DNA of 64,000 nt, taken from the NCBI GenBank assembly GCA_016720545.1, contig JADKKK010000005.1, forward strand, positions 1 to 64,000, in the 5' to 3' direction. The translations under genes were made by a program, and so were the position numbers. This stretch comes from Myxococcales bacterium. GTDB lineage: Bacteria > Myxococcota_A > Polyangia > Polyangiales > Polyangiaceae. Every line of letters starts with the position of its first letter. Position 1 is the stretch's first letter. This document shows positions 44,981 through 54,395 of the stretch, piece after piece. The notes beneath the pieces are model-generated. The model was not told where the DNA came from. It was given only the letters and a program-made list of their open reading frames with translations, and did no database searches.

Positions 44981-45607
44981 CTGGAGGCGCCCGCGCATCG
45001 TCGCCTGCCGCTCGGCCTGCTCGGCGCGCTGGGGATCATTTGCGCGGTCACCGCCTACGCGCCGCCCGCGGGGCGCCAGAACTGGGCGCTCGAGGTCGTC
45101 CCGGGGCTGTTGCTCGTGGCGTACATGGTGGCCACGTACCGACGGCGCCCCCTGTCGCACCTCGTGTACGTGGGCACGTTCCTCCACGTGCTCGTGCTCG
45201 TGTACGGAGGGTTCTACTCGTACGCCAAGACTCCGCTCGGCGAGTGGGCGCGGGTCGCGTTCCACCTCTCGCGCAACCACTACGATCGCGTCGGGCACCT
45301 CGCGCTCGGCTTCTTCCCGGCGCTCCTCGCGCGTGAGGTGCTGGTGAGGCACACGCCGCTCGTGCGCGGCGGCTGGCTCGCGTTCCTCGCGTGGTGCGTC
45401 GTGTTCGCGTTCGGCGCGTTCTGGGAGCTGCTCGAGTGGTGGACCACGCTGATCGTGGCGAGCGATCTCGGGCAGGCGTTCCTTGGCAGTCAGGGCGACG
45501 TCTGGGACGCGCAGTGGGACATGTTCCTCGTCGGCGTGGGCGGCGCGGTCGCGCTCGCGGTGATGGGCAAGGCCCACGACCGCTCGATGGCGCGCGTGCC
45601 CTCGTAG
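44981..45607 (+). CDS. DUF2238 (YjdF-like) membrane protein
   Basis: This protein has about 208 residues and five or six membrane helices. Conserved features are NHYDRVGHLALGFFPALLAREVL, WELLEWWTTLI and GSQGDVWDAQWDM, typical of DUF2238. The start is unclear. No ATG, GTG or TTG lies between the ACP stop and the first helix, and I give the in-frame CTG two bases after that stop as tentative. Function is unknown. Confidence 0.78.
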   Translation: MEAPAHRRLPLGLLGALGIICAVTAYAPPAGRQNWALEVVPGLLLVAYMVATYRRRPLSHLVYVGTFLHVLVLVYGGFYSYAKTPLGEWARVAFHLSRNHYDRVGHLALGFFPALLAREVLVRHTPLVRGGWLAFLAWCVVFAFGAFWELLEWWTTLIVASDLGQAFLGSQGDVWDAQWDMFLVGVGGAVALAVMGKAHDRSMARVPS

Positions 45608-45637
45608 CCGGCCCACCGCCCCGGAAGCTGCAAGAGG

Positions 45638-47755
45638 GTGCCCGCGCGAACCGCCACCTCCGCGATCGCCTTCGCCGCCGCGGTCGCGCTCGCGTGTGCG
45701 TGCGGCAAGGGGCCGTCCTCGCCGGCCGCCGCGCCGTCCGCACCGTCCGCACCGTCCGCACCGCGCGCGCTCGCCGACGTGGCCTTCGTCGACGTCACGG
45801 TGCTGCCCCTCGACGCCGACCGCGCGCTCACGCACCACACCGTGCTCGTCGCGGGCGATCGGATCGTGGCGCTCTTCCCGACGGGGCAAGCGGAGCAGAC
45901 GCTGCCGCCCGGCGTGCGCGTGGTCGACGGCCGAGGCAAGTTCCTGGTCCCGGGCCTCGCCGACCTGCACACCCACCTGAACCACGAGGAGGACCTGCGC
46001 CTCTACGTCGCGCACGGGATCACGACGGTGCGCAACATGTGGGGTGCGCCCGTGCATCTCCAGTGGCGTCGCGAGATCGCCGCGGGGGTGAGGCTGGGCC
46101 CCACGATCGTCACCGCCGGGCCGATCGTCGACGGCGCGGAGCCCGCCCACGATGGCAGCCTGGTGCTCCGTGGCCCCGAGGGGGCGGACGAGGCCGTCGG
46201 GCTACATCGCCGCATGGGTTACGATTTCATTAAGGTTTACAACGGCTTGTCCGTTGCGTCGTACGGCGCCCTCGCGGCGTCGGCCCGGCGCTCGGGCCTC
46301 GACGTCGCGGGCCACACGCCCGACGCCGTGGGCCTCGAGGGGGTCCTCGCCCTGGAGCAGCGCTCCGTCGAGCACATGCACGGCCTCGTCGACGCGGTGC
46401 AGCCTGCCGGCTCGCCCGCTCGGGGCAAGCGCGATCGCGCCTCGCGCGCCACGAAGCTCGCCCTCGCCGATCACGCTCAGCTCCCGGCGATCGCCGAGGG
46501 CCTCAAGGCGCGCGGCGTGTGGAGCTGCCCCACGCGGGTGGTCATGGACGCGTGGGCCCCCGCGGCGGAGGTGCGACGGCGGCTCGCGCAGCCCGAGATG
46601 AAGCTCGTTCCCGCGGCGACGCGCGCCACGTGGGAGCCGGGCCCCGACGACGCCGAGGAGCTCGCGCGCGACGCGGCCTCGGTGCGCCTCATCGACGCGT
46701 CGGTGCGTGCGGTGCACGCGGCCGGCGGCCGGCTGCTCGCGGGCACCGATCCGGGCAACCCGCTCGTGGTGCCCGGGTTCGCGCTGCACGACGAGCTCGC
46801 GCACCTCGTGCGTCTCGGGCTCACGCCCTACGAGGCGCTCCGCGTGGCCACGCGCGACGCCGCGGAGCTCCTCCACGCCGAGGCCTCGGTGGGCACGATC
46901 GCGCCAGGCCAACGGGCCGATGTGCTGTTGCTCGACGCCGATCCGCGCGCCGACATCCACAACACGCGGGCGATCGCCGGCGTCATGGTACGAGGCCGCT
47001 GGCTGCCCCCGAGCGAGCTCCAGGCGATGCTTACGGACGTGGCTCGCACGATCGACGGCGAGGCCACGGCGTTCGTGGGCCTCCCTGCCGTCGCCCTCCC
47101 AGGCGGCCCAGCCGCGCACGCGGAGCTCGAGGCCACGTTCGACGTCACCTGGAAGGGCGTCCACTTCGGGAGCGAGCGGGTCGTGGTGGGGCGCGAGGAG
47201 AACGGATCGCGTCGACTGCGCGCGCAGGCGTTCAACGCCCACAGCGGCCAGCGCATGACGCTGGCATTGGACCCGGATCGCCTCGCCCTCGAGAGCGACG
47301 GCCCGCAGGGGCGCGGGGCCCTCGCGCTCGAACGCAACCCTGGGGGAGTGGGCAAAGCGCGCCTCACCGCCACGAGGCTCTCGGGGCTCGCGGTCTCGCG
47401 CGAAGAGGTCCTCGCGCCGGGTGAGGCGTTGAGCGCCCAAGGCTTCGTCGTGTCGACGATCCTCCTCGGGCTCCGCGCGGCAGACCTCCCGCCGAACGCG
47501 TCGCGCGAGGTGAGGCAGCGCGAGGTGTCGCTCGGCTCTGAGGTCGAGATCGCGGAGCGCGCGGTGCTCGTCACGCGCGTGCCCGACGCGACCCTGGCGA
47601 CCGCGCGGGGCTCGGTCGCCGCGCGGCGCTTCGAGGTGGTCCCGGCGGCGGGCGGGCGTGGTCCGAGGTCGCTGCTCTCGGTCGACGCGCGCGGGTGGCT
47701 CGTGCGCGCGGAGACGCGCTCGCATGGCGCGGTGCTGCGGTTCGAGCGCCGCTGA
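45638..47755 (+). CDS. Amidohydrolase-family lipoprotein
   Basis: This 705-residue protein starts with GTG; a signal peptide ends in LACAC. Residues 48-460 are a metal-dependent amidohydrolase (imidazolonepropionase/prolidase type). It shows DLHTHLNH, YDFIKVYNG, DVAGHTPD, EHMHGL, LLAGTDPGNP and the closing PGQRADVLLLDADP. The metal ligands (HxH, Lys, two His, Asp) are all visible. A further about 240-residue beta-rich domain follows that I do not recognise. Such exported hydrolases often cleave Xaa-Pro peptides or lactams. Confidence 0.88.
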   Translation: MPARTATSAIAFAAAVALACACGKGPSSPAAAPSAPSAPSAPRALADVAFVDVTVLPLDADRALTHHTVLVAGDRIVALFPTGQAEQTLPPGVRVVDGRGKFLVPGLADLHTHLNHEEDLRLYVAHGITTVRNMWGAPVHLQWRREIAAGVRLGPTIVTAGPIVDGAEPAHDGSLVLRGPEGADEAVGLHRRMGYDFIKVYNGLSVASYGALAASARRSGLDVAGHTPDAVGLEGVLALEQRSVEHMHGLVDAVQPAGSPARGKRDRASRATKLALADHAQLPAIAEGLKARGVWSCPTRVVMDAWAPAAEVRRRLAQPEMKLVPAATRATWEPGPDDAEELARDAASVRLIDASVRAVHAAGGRLLAGTDPGNPLVVPGFALHDELAHLVRLGLTPYEALRVATRDAAELLHAEASVGTIAPGQRADVLLLDADPRADIHNTRAIAGVMVRGRWLPPSELQAMLTDVARTIDGEATAFVGLPAVALPGGPAAHAELEATFDVTWKGVHFGSERVVVGREENGSRRLRAQAFNAHSGQRMTLALDPDRLALESDGPQGRGALALERNPGGVGKARLTATRLSGLAVSREEVLAPGEALSAQGFVVSTILLGLRAADLPPNASREVRQREVSLGSEVEIAERAVLVTRVPDATLATARGSVAARRFEVVPAAGGRGPRSLLSVDARGWLVRAETRSHGAVLRFERR

Positions 47756-47804
47756 CGCGCGCGCGGCTCGTCGCGCGCCGCGCGGGAGGCTACGCTCGGT
47801 CCAG

Positions 47805-48425
47805 ATGGTGCGAGCTCGTTCGATTTGGACCTCCGTCGCGCACCTCGCGCACCTCGCGCCGCTCGCCTCGCTGGGCTGCGCCTCGGGGACGGCCCCGCCG
47901 GTCGCGCCGCCCCAGTCGGTCGAGCTGCCGCCTGCGCCCCCTCGCCCCCGAGAGGTCGCCACCGCCGACACGGCGACCGCGCCGCCTGCCGTCCCGCCGC
48001 GCGCGCCCGCGTCCGCGGAGCCCGCCGCGTCGTCGCGCGTTCGGGAGCCCGCGACCGAGCTCGGTGGGCGCCTCTCGCCGTCGCTGATCCTCGGCACGGT
48101 GAAGCCCTCCCTGCCGCGCATCCGCCGCTGCTACGAGCTCGCGCTCGCCGCCAACCCGAAGCTCACGGGGAAGGTCACCGTGAGCTTCGTCATCGGTGTC
48201 GACGGCGTCACCCGGTCCGTCGGCGCCGGACCCGCCGACTTCCCCGATCCTCTCTTGCTCCGCTGCGTGGAGACCGTGATCTCCGCGCTACGCTTCCCGG
48301 CGCCCGAGGGCGGCGACGTGCACGTGTCGTATCCGCTCGTGTTCGTGCCGGACACCCCCATCGCGGCGAGCACGCCGAGCGGGAGCGCCCCGGCCCCGGC
48401 CCCGTCCACGCTCACGAAGAAGTAG
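47805..48425 (+). CDS. Lipoprotein with AgmX/PglI C-terminal domain
   Basis: This 206-residue protein starts at the ATG at 47805 with a lipobox LASLGC. A Pro/Ala-rich linker (30-85) is followed by the about 90-residue C-terminal domain of the AgmX/PglI (TonB-like) family. That domain contains IRRCYELALAANPKLTGKVTVSFVIG and the paired Cys (IRRCYE ... LLRCVE). In myxobacteria it is common in gliding-related and envelope proteins. The convergent gap 48426-48677 holds nothing I can support. Confidence 0.83.
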   Translation: MVRARSIWTSVAHLAHLAPLASLGCASGTAPPVAPPQSVELPPAPPRPREVATADTATAPPAVPPRAPASAEPAASSRVREPATELGGRLSPSLILGTVKPSLPRIRRCYELALAANPKLTGKVTVSFVIGVDGVTRSVGAGPADFPDPLLLRCVETVISALRFPAPEGGDVHVSYPLVFVPDTPIAASTPSGSAPAPAPSTLTKK

Positions 48426-48677
48426 GCGCGGCCAGGGGCGAGGGGTAACAGCCCGTTGATTGACTCCCGTCGGCCCGTCGCCGCCGCATCCCGACCGCCG
48501 TCGTTGCGATCCTGCGGTGCGTGCTCACCTAGAAACGCCCACCTGGAACACGCTCCGCGCGCTCCTCGGATCGCGCCTTGGCGGGCCGGGCGCGGACGAC
48601 GCCGGGCCTCGGTCCGTAAATCAACAGGCTGCTAAGCCAGGGGTAAGCGGGGCCCGCAGCGGGGCCCGCTACGGCTG

Positions 48678-49988
48678 CTACGGCACGACCTTGCACTGCG
48701 AGATGGAGGCCGGGAGCACCCCGGAGAACGCCTGGAGGTTCGTCTTCGGGTAATACGTAACGAAATTATAGCACATTTCGTCGCCGGTTCGCTCACCGAA
48801 GCCCACTCGCTCGTTGGTGGTGTTGTTCCAGGTGCAACGCGTGACCACGGTGTCGCCACTCGCGACCTTTACGTTCATCGGATAGCCAATTTGGTTGTAG
48901 AAGTCCCACTGGGCGATCTCGCCGAGCGACGCGGAGGAGCCATCCGGGCGCAACACCTTGGTGGAGAGGCTCGCCCCGAGCTGGTGCATGTGGGGCCAAC
49001 CGCGGAACACCGTGATGGGGAACTTGTCCGGGTTCTGCGGGATCTTCAGCGAGCACTCGATGGTGGTCTTCGCCTTGGGCGGCAGCGAGAACGAGGCCCC
49101 TCCGACGGCGATCAGGTCGGCGTCGTTCTTGCGCAGGTCGGTGGTGGTGCAGAGGCTGACGCCCGTGGAGTCTTTCTGGCCGGCCACCTTCTTGATGTTG
49201 CTGTAGTGGAGCTGCACCACGTAATGGGTCGTCGTGCCCGGATCGAGCGGATAGCCGGCCTCCGCGGGGAGGTTGTAGGGCTTGGTGCCCGGCGCCCACG
49301 CGTAGATGAGCTTCCAGTCGAGGGGGAAGATGTCCTTGCACTTGTGCGGTGTGCCGCTCTCGGTCGTGGGTGACTCGAACACGAGGATGTGATGGACGAT
49401 GCTCGCGTTGTCGATCTTCGCGTCGAGCCCAATCACGTGCCGCTTCTGCGCCGTGCCCGGCAGGTCGACGCCGTAGCACACGTACTCGTCTTCGACGTCT
49501 TGCGGCATCTCGAAGGGTGTAGGAGGCTTCAAGGTGACGTCGGGGGGGCACGCCAGCTTGTCCTCGGGGAGCGGCGCCGAGGCGTCGGTCGGGGGAACGG
49601 CGCATTGGGCCGTGTTCTCGGGGGTGCCGGCCGCGATCCACGACTCGAAGGCCGCGATCTCGCTCTCGGGGGCGCGCGGGTTCGGCGCCTGGGGCATCGG
49701 GCTCTGCGGGTCGCGCATGCGGACCACGGCGCGCTCGGCGTACGTCTTCGAGCCATCGCGGGTGCTCTTGGCGAGCAGGTCCGCGCGCGTGACGAGCGGC
49801 ATCGGCGCGCCGAACTTCGGCGGATCCGAGTGGCAAGTCTGGCACCGGTTCGTGAGCGTCGTCTGGACGGCGCACGGGGGCATTCCCGAGGCGGCCGTCG
49901 TGCTGGTGGTGCAGGCCGCGACGGCCGACAGCCCCGCGACGGCAGCGCCCAAGAAGAAGAGAGGCAGGAGAGGCAATGCTCGCTTCAT
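48678..49988 (-). CDS. PHM-like copper monooxygenase with N-terminal cytochrome-type CxxCH
   Basis: This 436-residue lipoprotein has its lipobox Cys at 26. CQTCH (49-53) is a haem c site in a cytochrome-like region. Two copper type II monooxygenase domains follow. H199, H200 and H261 (VHHILVF, QLHYSN) match the CuH ligands. H333, H335 and M405 (WPHMHQLG, GDEMCYNF) match the CuM ligands of peptidylglycine/dopamine hydroxylases. It likely hydroxylates a small molecule in the periplasm, with the haem domain as electron donor. It is encoded 53 bp after an SBBP lipoprotein and downstream of a copper exporter. Confidence 0.88.
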   Translation of the reverse strand: MKRALPLLPLFFLGAAVAGLSAVAACTTSTTAASGMPPCAVQTTLTNRCQTCHSDPPKFGAPMPLVTRADLLAKSTRDGSKTYAERAVVRMRDPQSPMPQAPNPRAPESEIAAFESWIAAGTPENTAQCAVPPTDASAPLPEDKLACPPDVTLKPPTPFEMPQDVEDEYVCYGVDLPGTAQKRHVIGLDAKIDNASIVHHILVFESPTTESGTPHKCKDIFPLDWKLIYAWAPGTKPYNLPAEAGYPLDPGTTTHYVVQLHYSNIKKVAGQKDSTGVSLCTTTDLRKNDADLIAVGGASFSLPPKAKTTIECSLKIPQNPDKFPITVFRGWPHMHQLGASLSTKVLRPDGSSASLGEIAQWDFYNQIGYPMNVKVASGDTVVTRCTWNNTTNERVGFGERTGDEMCYNFVTYYPKTNLQAFSGVLPASISQCKVVP

Positions 49989-50040
49989 GTGTGCTCCGGT
50001 GCTGTCTGTCGTGGTCTATGTGTGGCGAGCGTATGCGTGG

Positions 50041-51497
50041 TCAGGGCGCCAGTTTGACGAGGTAGATGTCGCCCCTGCCGCGGTTCGGTTGGGTGCCCGT
50101 GCCGTAGTCGAAGGTGCCGTCGAAGTGGCCCGTCGTCACGGCGCCGCCCGACACCGGGTCGACCGCCACGGTGTTGAAGAGGCCGTAGTTGTTCAGCGTG
50201 GTGGAGCCCATGTCGCGGGCCCACAGCGCCTTGCCGGTCATGTCGAACTTCAGCAGCGAGTTGTTCAGGAAGCCGGAGGCGACGATCGTCCCCGACCCGT
50301 AGTCGAGCTCACCGGAGAAGAGGCCGCTCACGAAGAGCCCTCCTTTGTTGTCGAACGCCGCCGCGAACGCCGCGTCGGGGCTCACCGTGCCGTACGACTT
50401 GCCCCACGTGGTCTTGCCGCTGGGGTCGAGGAGCGCGAGGCCCATCTCGTAGCCGCCGCCGCTCTTCTGCGGGCCGGTGCCGAAGTCGATCGAGGGGCCC
50501 TGGTAGGCGAAGGTGACGGCGGCGTTCCCGGCGGCGTCGACGGCGATGTTCGAGGCGGCGTCGTCGCCAGGGTTCGAGAACCCTCGCGCCCACTTGGGGG
50601 CGCCGTCGGGGCCGAGGCGCACCACCCAGCCGTTGTCCTTGTCGCCCTCGGCGTAGGGCAGCGGGCCGGTGCCCACGTCGACACCTTCGCGGTAGACGCC
50701 TGCCAGCCACATGTCGCCCCCGGGGCCCGCCGCGAGCGCCTGGAGCGCGTCGCTCCCAGGCCCGCCGAACACCCGGCTCCACACGTGGTTGCCGTCCTTG
50801 TCGAAGCGCGCCACGAAGCCGTCCTGCTTCTTGTTCGCGACCGGGCCGCCACCGAAGTCGACCGGCCCCCCGAGGATGCCCGCGATGGTGACCTCGCCCG
50901 CGGGGGACACCACGATCGACCGCGCGATCTCGGAGCCCGCGCTGCCAAAGGTCTTGACCCACACCGGCGCGCCGTCCTTGTCGAGCCGGGCGAGGAAGGC
51001 GTCGGTCTCGCCCTTCGAGGTGGCCTTGAAGGTGCCGAGCGTGATCTCTTTCGAGAAGATGCCTGTAATATACAAGTTTCCGGCTGCGTCGGCGCCGATG
51101 CCCCCGATCGCGTCGATGTCCTCGCCGCCGAGGCGGAAGCTCCACTGGTGTTTGCCGCTCGGGTCGAATTTGGCGAGGAAGGCGTCCTCCTTGCTGACGC
51201 TGACGAGCGGTGTGCCGCCGAACTCGATGGTGTCTTCGAAATAGCCGCTGAGGAAGACGTTGCCGGTGGGGTCGACGAACACGCCCGCGCTCACGTCCTC
51301 GCCTTTGCCACCGAAGGTCTTCGCCCACGCCGGCTTCGGGCCCTGCGCCGCGGGCGTGACCGCGCCGCTATCGGGGGGGCCGCCTTCGGCCGGCGCACCC
51401 GCGTCGGTGGCCCCGGGGTCGTGGCGCTGCCGCAGGCGGCGACCAAGGCGAGCGAAGCAAGAGGCAGGAGGGACGCGAGGCGAAAGAGAGGGCGCAT
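50041..51497 (-). CDS. SBBP beta-propeller lipoprotein, frameshifted near its N-terminus
   Basis: A signal peptide with lipobox LVAACG (ATG at 51497) is in one frame and the mature protein (from GATDAGAPAEGG onward) in another. The shift lies at the CCCCGGGG run, 51411-51418. The mature about 450 residues are SBBP-type repeats, each with WAKTFGG, DxxGNVFLSGYF or DPSGKHQW patterns, forming a beta-propeller. Starting the second frame at 51525 would lose the signal, so the frameshift or a sequence error is likely. It is probably a surface protein. Confidence 0.82.
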
Positions 51498-51594
51498 GAC
51501 GATTCGGCGAAACGTACCTCCACACGGTGAGGAGGCAAGGTCAATTCGCGCAATGTTTGCGGCCCTCCGGGGGACGGGGGTGACCCGCGCGTGG

Positions 51595-53946
51595 TCACCG
51601 CGAGCGGGCGAACCGCCGCAGCCGCAGGCTGTTTCCCAGCACGAAGAGGCTGCTCATGGTCATCGCGCCGGCCGCGAGCATGGGCGAGAGCGCTATACCG
51701 AACGCCGGCTCCAGCGCGCCGGCCGCGAGGGGCACGAGGGCCGCGTTGTAGGCGTACGCCCAGAAGAAGTTCTGCTTGATGACGCGCCGGGTCGCGCGCG
51801 CGAGGCGGATCGCGTCGACGACGGCGACGAGCTCGCCCCGCATCGAGACCACGTCGCCCGCCTCGACCGCGACGTCGGCCCCGGTGCCCATCGCGACGCC
51901 CACGTCGGCTGCCGCGAGCGCGCCGGCGTCGTTCACCCCGTCGCCCACGAACGCGACGGTGGTCTTGGTCTGCGTGTGCGACCCCTCGATCGGGCCTGCG
52001 CGGCTCTGCAGCTCGCGCACCCGCGCCGCCTTGTCGGCCGGGCGCTGGCTCGCGAACACGCGGGTCACGCCGAGCTCGCGCGCGATCCGCCCGGCGCTGC
52101 CCTCGGTGTCGCCCGTGGCCATGACGACCTCGAGCCCCAGGTCCGAGAGTGCGCGCACCGCCTCCTTTGCACCGGGCTTCGGTTCGTCCATGAGCTCGAA
52201 GGTGGCCGCCAGCGCGCCGCCTTCGGCCTTCAACAGGGCGACGAGCACGACGGTCGTCCCGTCGGGCTCGGCGTCGCCGGCGCTCGCGACAGGCACGCCG
52301 TGGGCCGCGAGGAACGGCGCGGTGCCGATGACGAGGCGCTCGCCGTCCACGGTGGCGAGCACGCCCGCGCCAAGCTCGGCCTCGAACGCGGTCGGCGTGA
52401 GGGCGCTCGCGCTCGCGCCGGCCACTGCGCTCGCCTCGCGTTCGGCGCGCGCGTAGTCGAGCACCGCGCGGCCCACCGGGTGCTCACTCCGCGCCTCTGC
52501 GGCGCTCACGAGCGCGAGCGTGCGCGCGCGGTCGTGCCCCTCGGCGATGGTGCAGCGCACCACGTGGGGCTTGCCGAGCGTCAGCGTGCCGGTCTTGTCG
52601 ACGACGATGACGGTCGCGCGCGCTAGCTGGTCCAGCGCGGTGGTCTTGCGGAGCAGAACGCCGAGCTCGGCCGCCCGCCCCGTGGCGACCATCAGCGCGG
52701 CGGGCGTGGCGAGGCCCATGGCGCAGGGGCAGGCCGCGACGAGCACCGCCACCCCGGCCACGAGCGCGCGCGGCAGCGCCGGGGCCGGGCCGAGCGCGAG
52801 CCACGCGCCGGCCGCGATCGCCGCTACGGCGAGGATGACGGGCACGAACACGGCCGCCACGCGGTCGGCCATCGCCTGCGCTTCGCTCTTCTCGCTCTGT
52901 GCATTCTGCACTAATTGGATGACCTGCCCGAGCGTGGTGTCCTCGCCCACGTGCGTGGCTTCGAGCACGAGCGCCCCGCGGCTCAGGGTGGTGCCGGCGA
53001 ACACGCGATCGCCCAGCCGCTTCACGACCGGCAGGGGCTCCCCCGTCACCGACGACTCGTCGACCAGGCTCTCCCCGTCGACCACCGCGCCGTCCACCGG
53101 GAAGGCCTCGCCCGGGCGCATGACCACCTGAAAGCCGACCCTCACCTCCGCGAGGGGCACGGTGATCTCTTCGCCGTCCCGGAGCACGCGCGCGGTGGTG
53201 GGGCGCAGCGCGAAGAGCTTGCGGAGGGCGACGGCGGTCTGGTCGCGCGCGCGGGCCTCGAGCGCCTTGCCGACGAGCACGAGCGTGACGATCGAGGCCG
53301 ACGCTTCGAAATACGTATGCGCGGTCCCTGGCGGAAAGACCGACGGGAACACGAGGACCGCGGCCGAGTAGAAGAACGCCGCCGAGCTGCCGAGCGCCAC
53401 GAGGGTGCTCATGCCGAGCGCGCGGTGCCGCACCTCGGCGACCGCCTGGCGGTAGAACCTGCGACCCGCGAAGACCTGCACGGGCGCGGCGACGAGGAGG
53501 CCGCCCCAACCCATGAGGAAGTGCATCACCGGCGCCAACCGATCGTGGAGCGCGGGGACGGCCATGGGGAGCATGGTGAGCGCCACGAGCGGCGTGGAGA
53601 GGCCTAGGGCGAGCCACGTGTCGGCGTCGAGTCTGCGCTCCTTCGGAGGCTCCGCGGCGTCTCGCCGGGTCTCGTGGGCCTCGTAGCCGGCGTCGCGGAC
53701 GGCCTCCGCGAGGGCCTCCGCCGCCACCCCCTCGCGCGCCTCGATGGTCGCCGACTCGGTGGCGAGGTTCACGGCGACCTGGCTCACGCCGTCGATCGCG
53801 GCGATCGCGCGTTCGACGCGCCCGACGCAGCTCGCGCAGGTCATGCCCTCGATCCCGAGGGAGACGGTCTTGGTCTTGCCCGGGCGCCCGTGGCTCGCGG
53901 TCACCATGGACGTACGGGTAGTCTCCATGGGCGCGCCGGGCAACAT
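51595..53946 (-). CDS. copA: Copper-translocating P1B-type ATPase
   Basis: This 783-residue protein has an N-terminal heavy-metal domain with GMTCASC (Cys 37 and 40). Eight membrane helices follow, with the CPC motif in AACPCAMGL. The phosphorylation site DKTGTLT, the TGES-like VTGEPLP, the HP dipeptide and GDGVNDAGAL are all present. It exports Cu+ from the cytoplasm using ATP. The ATG at 53946 is followed by another at 53928. The same strand then carries the SBBP lipoprotein and the PHM-like enzyme, so copper supply and use may be linked. Confidence 0.95.
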   Translation of the reverse strand: MLPGAPMETTRTSMVTASHGRPGKTKTVSLGIEGMTCASCVGRVERAIAAIDGVSQVAVNLATESATIEAREGVAAEALAEAVRDAGYEAHETRRDAAEPPKERRLDADTWLALGLSTPLVALTMLPMAVPALHDRLAPVMHFLMGWGGLLVAAPVQVFAGRRFYRQAVAEVRHRALGMSTLVALGSSAAFFYSAAVLVFPSVFPPGTAHTYFEASASIVTLVLVGKALEARARDQTAVALRKLFALRPTTARVLRDGEEITVPLAEVRVGFQVVMRPGEAFPVDGAVVDGESLVDESSVTGEPLPVVKRLGDRVFAGTTLSRGALVLEATHVGEDTTLGQVIQLVQNAQSEKSEAQAMADRVAAVFVPVILAVAAIAAGAWLALGPAPALPRALVAGVAVLVAACPCAMGLATPAALMVATGRAAELGVLLRKTTALDQLARATVIVVDKTGTLTLGKPHVVRCTIAEGHDRARTLALVSAAEARSEHPVGRAVLDYARAEREASAVAGASASALTPTAFEAELGAGVLATVDGERLVIGTAPFLAAHGVPVASAGDAEPDGTTVVLVALLKAEGGALAATFELMDEPKPGAKEAVRALSDLGLEVVMATGDTEGSAGRIARELGVTRVFASQRPADKAARVRELQSRAGPIEGSHTQTKTTVAFVGDGVNDAGALAAADVGVAMGTGADVAVEAGDVVSMRGELVAVVDAIRLARATRRVIKQNFFWAYAYNAALVPLAAGALEPAFGIALSPMLAAGAMTMSSLFVLGNSLRLRRFARSR

Positions 53947-54021
53947 GGCTTGTCACCGGAGGACGCTGTCACTCCGCCCACCACGCCAAGACCGGCGCGC
54001 TGCGCGCCGCGCGGGCGCCAG

Positions 54022-54395
54022 GACTGGCCGCCGGTGCGCGGCGTCGTGCACCACGGCGGCGCCGGCACCACCGCCGCGGCGTTCCGCGCGGGTGTGCCGC
54101 AGACCATCGCCTGGCACCTCGGCGACCAGCCGGTGTGGGGAAAGCGGGTCGCCGATCTCGGCGTGGGCCTCACGCCCTGCGCCCATCGGGAGCTCGACGC
54201 CCGGTGGCTCCACGCGCCGGTCGATCGCATGCTCCGCGATCGCGTGATGCAAGGACGCGCGCGCTCGGCCGGGGGGTGCGGGCGGAGGACGGCCTGGGCC
54301 ATGCGGTCGCGGCGATCGAGCGGGCGATGCTCGCCGCGCGCCGAACCTCGGAGAAGACCGCGACGCGGCTCGAAGGGGCCTCAGCCGGGGCGTGA
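54022..54395 (+). pseudogene. Glycosyltransferase (GT1/MGT type) C-terminal remnant
   Basis: Reading rightward, DWPPVRGVVHHGGAGTTAAAF and then HLGDQPVWGKRVADLGVG are the nucleotide-sugar-binding end of GT1-type glycosyltransferases. After about 54250 the frame shifts and continues GRGVRAEDGLGHAVAAIER. No N-terminal half is present, because copA occupies that side on the other strand. The fragment is dead. Confidence 0.78.
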
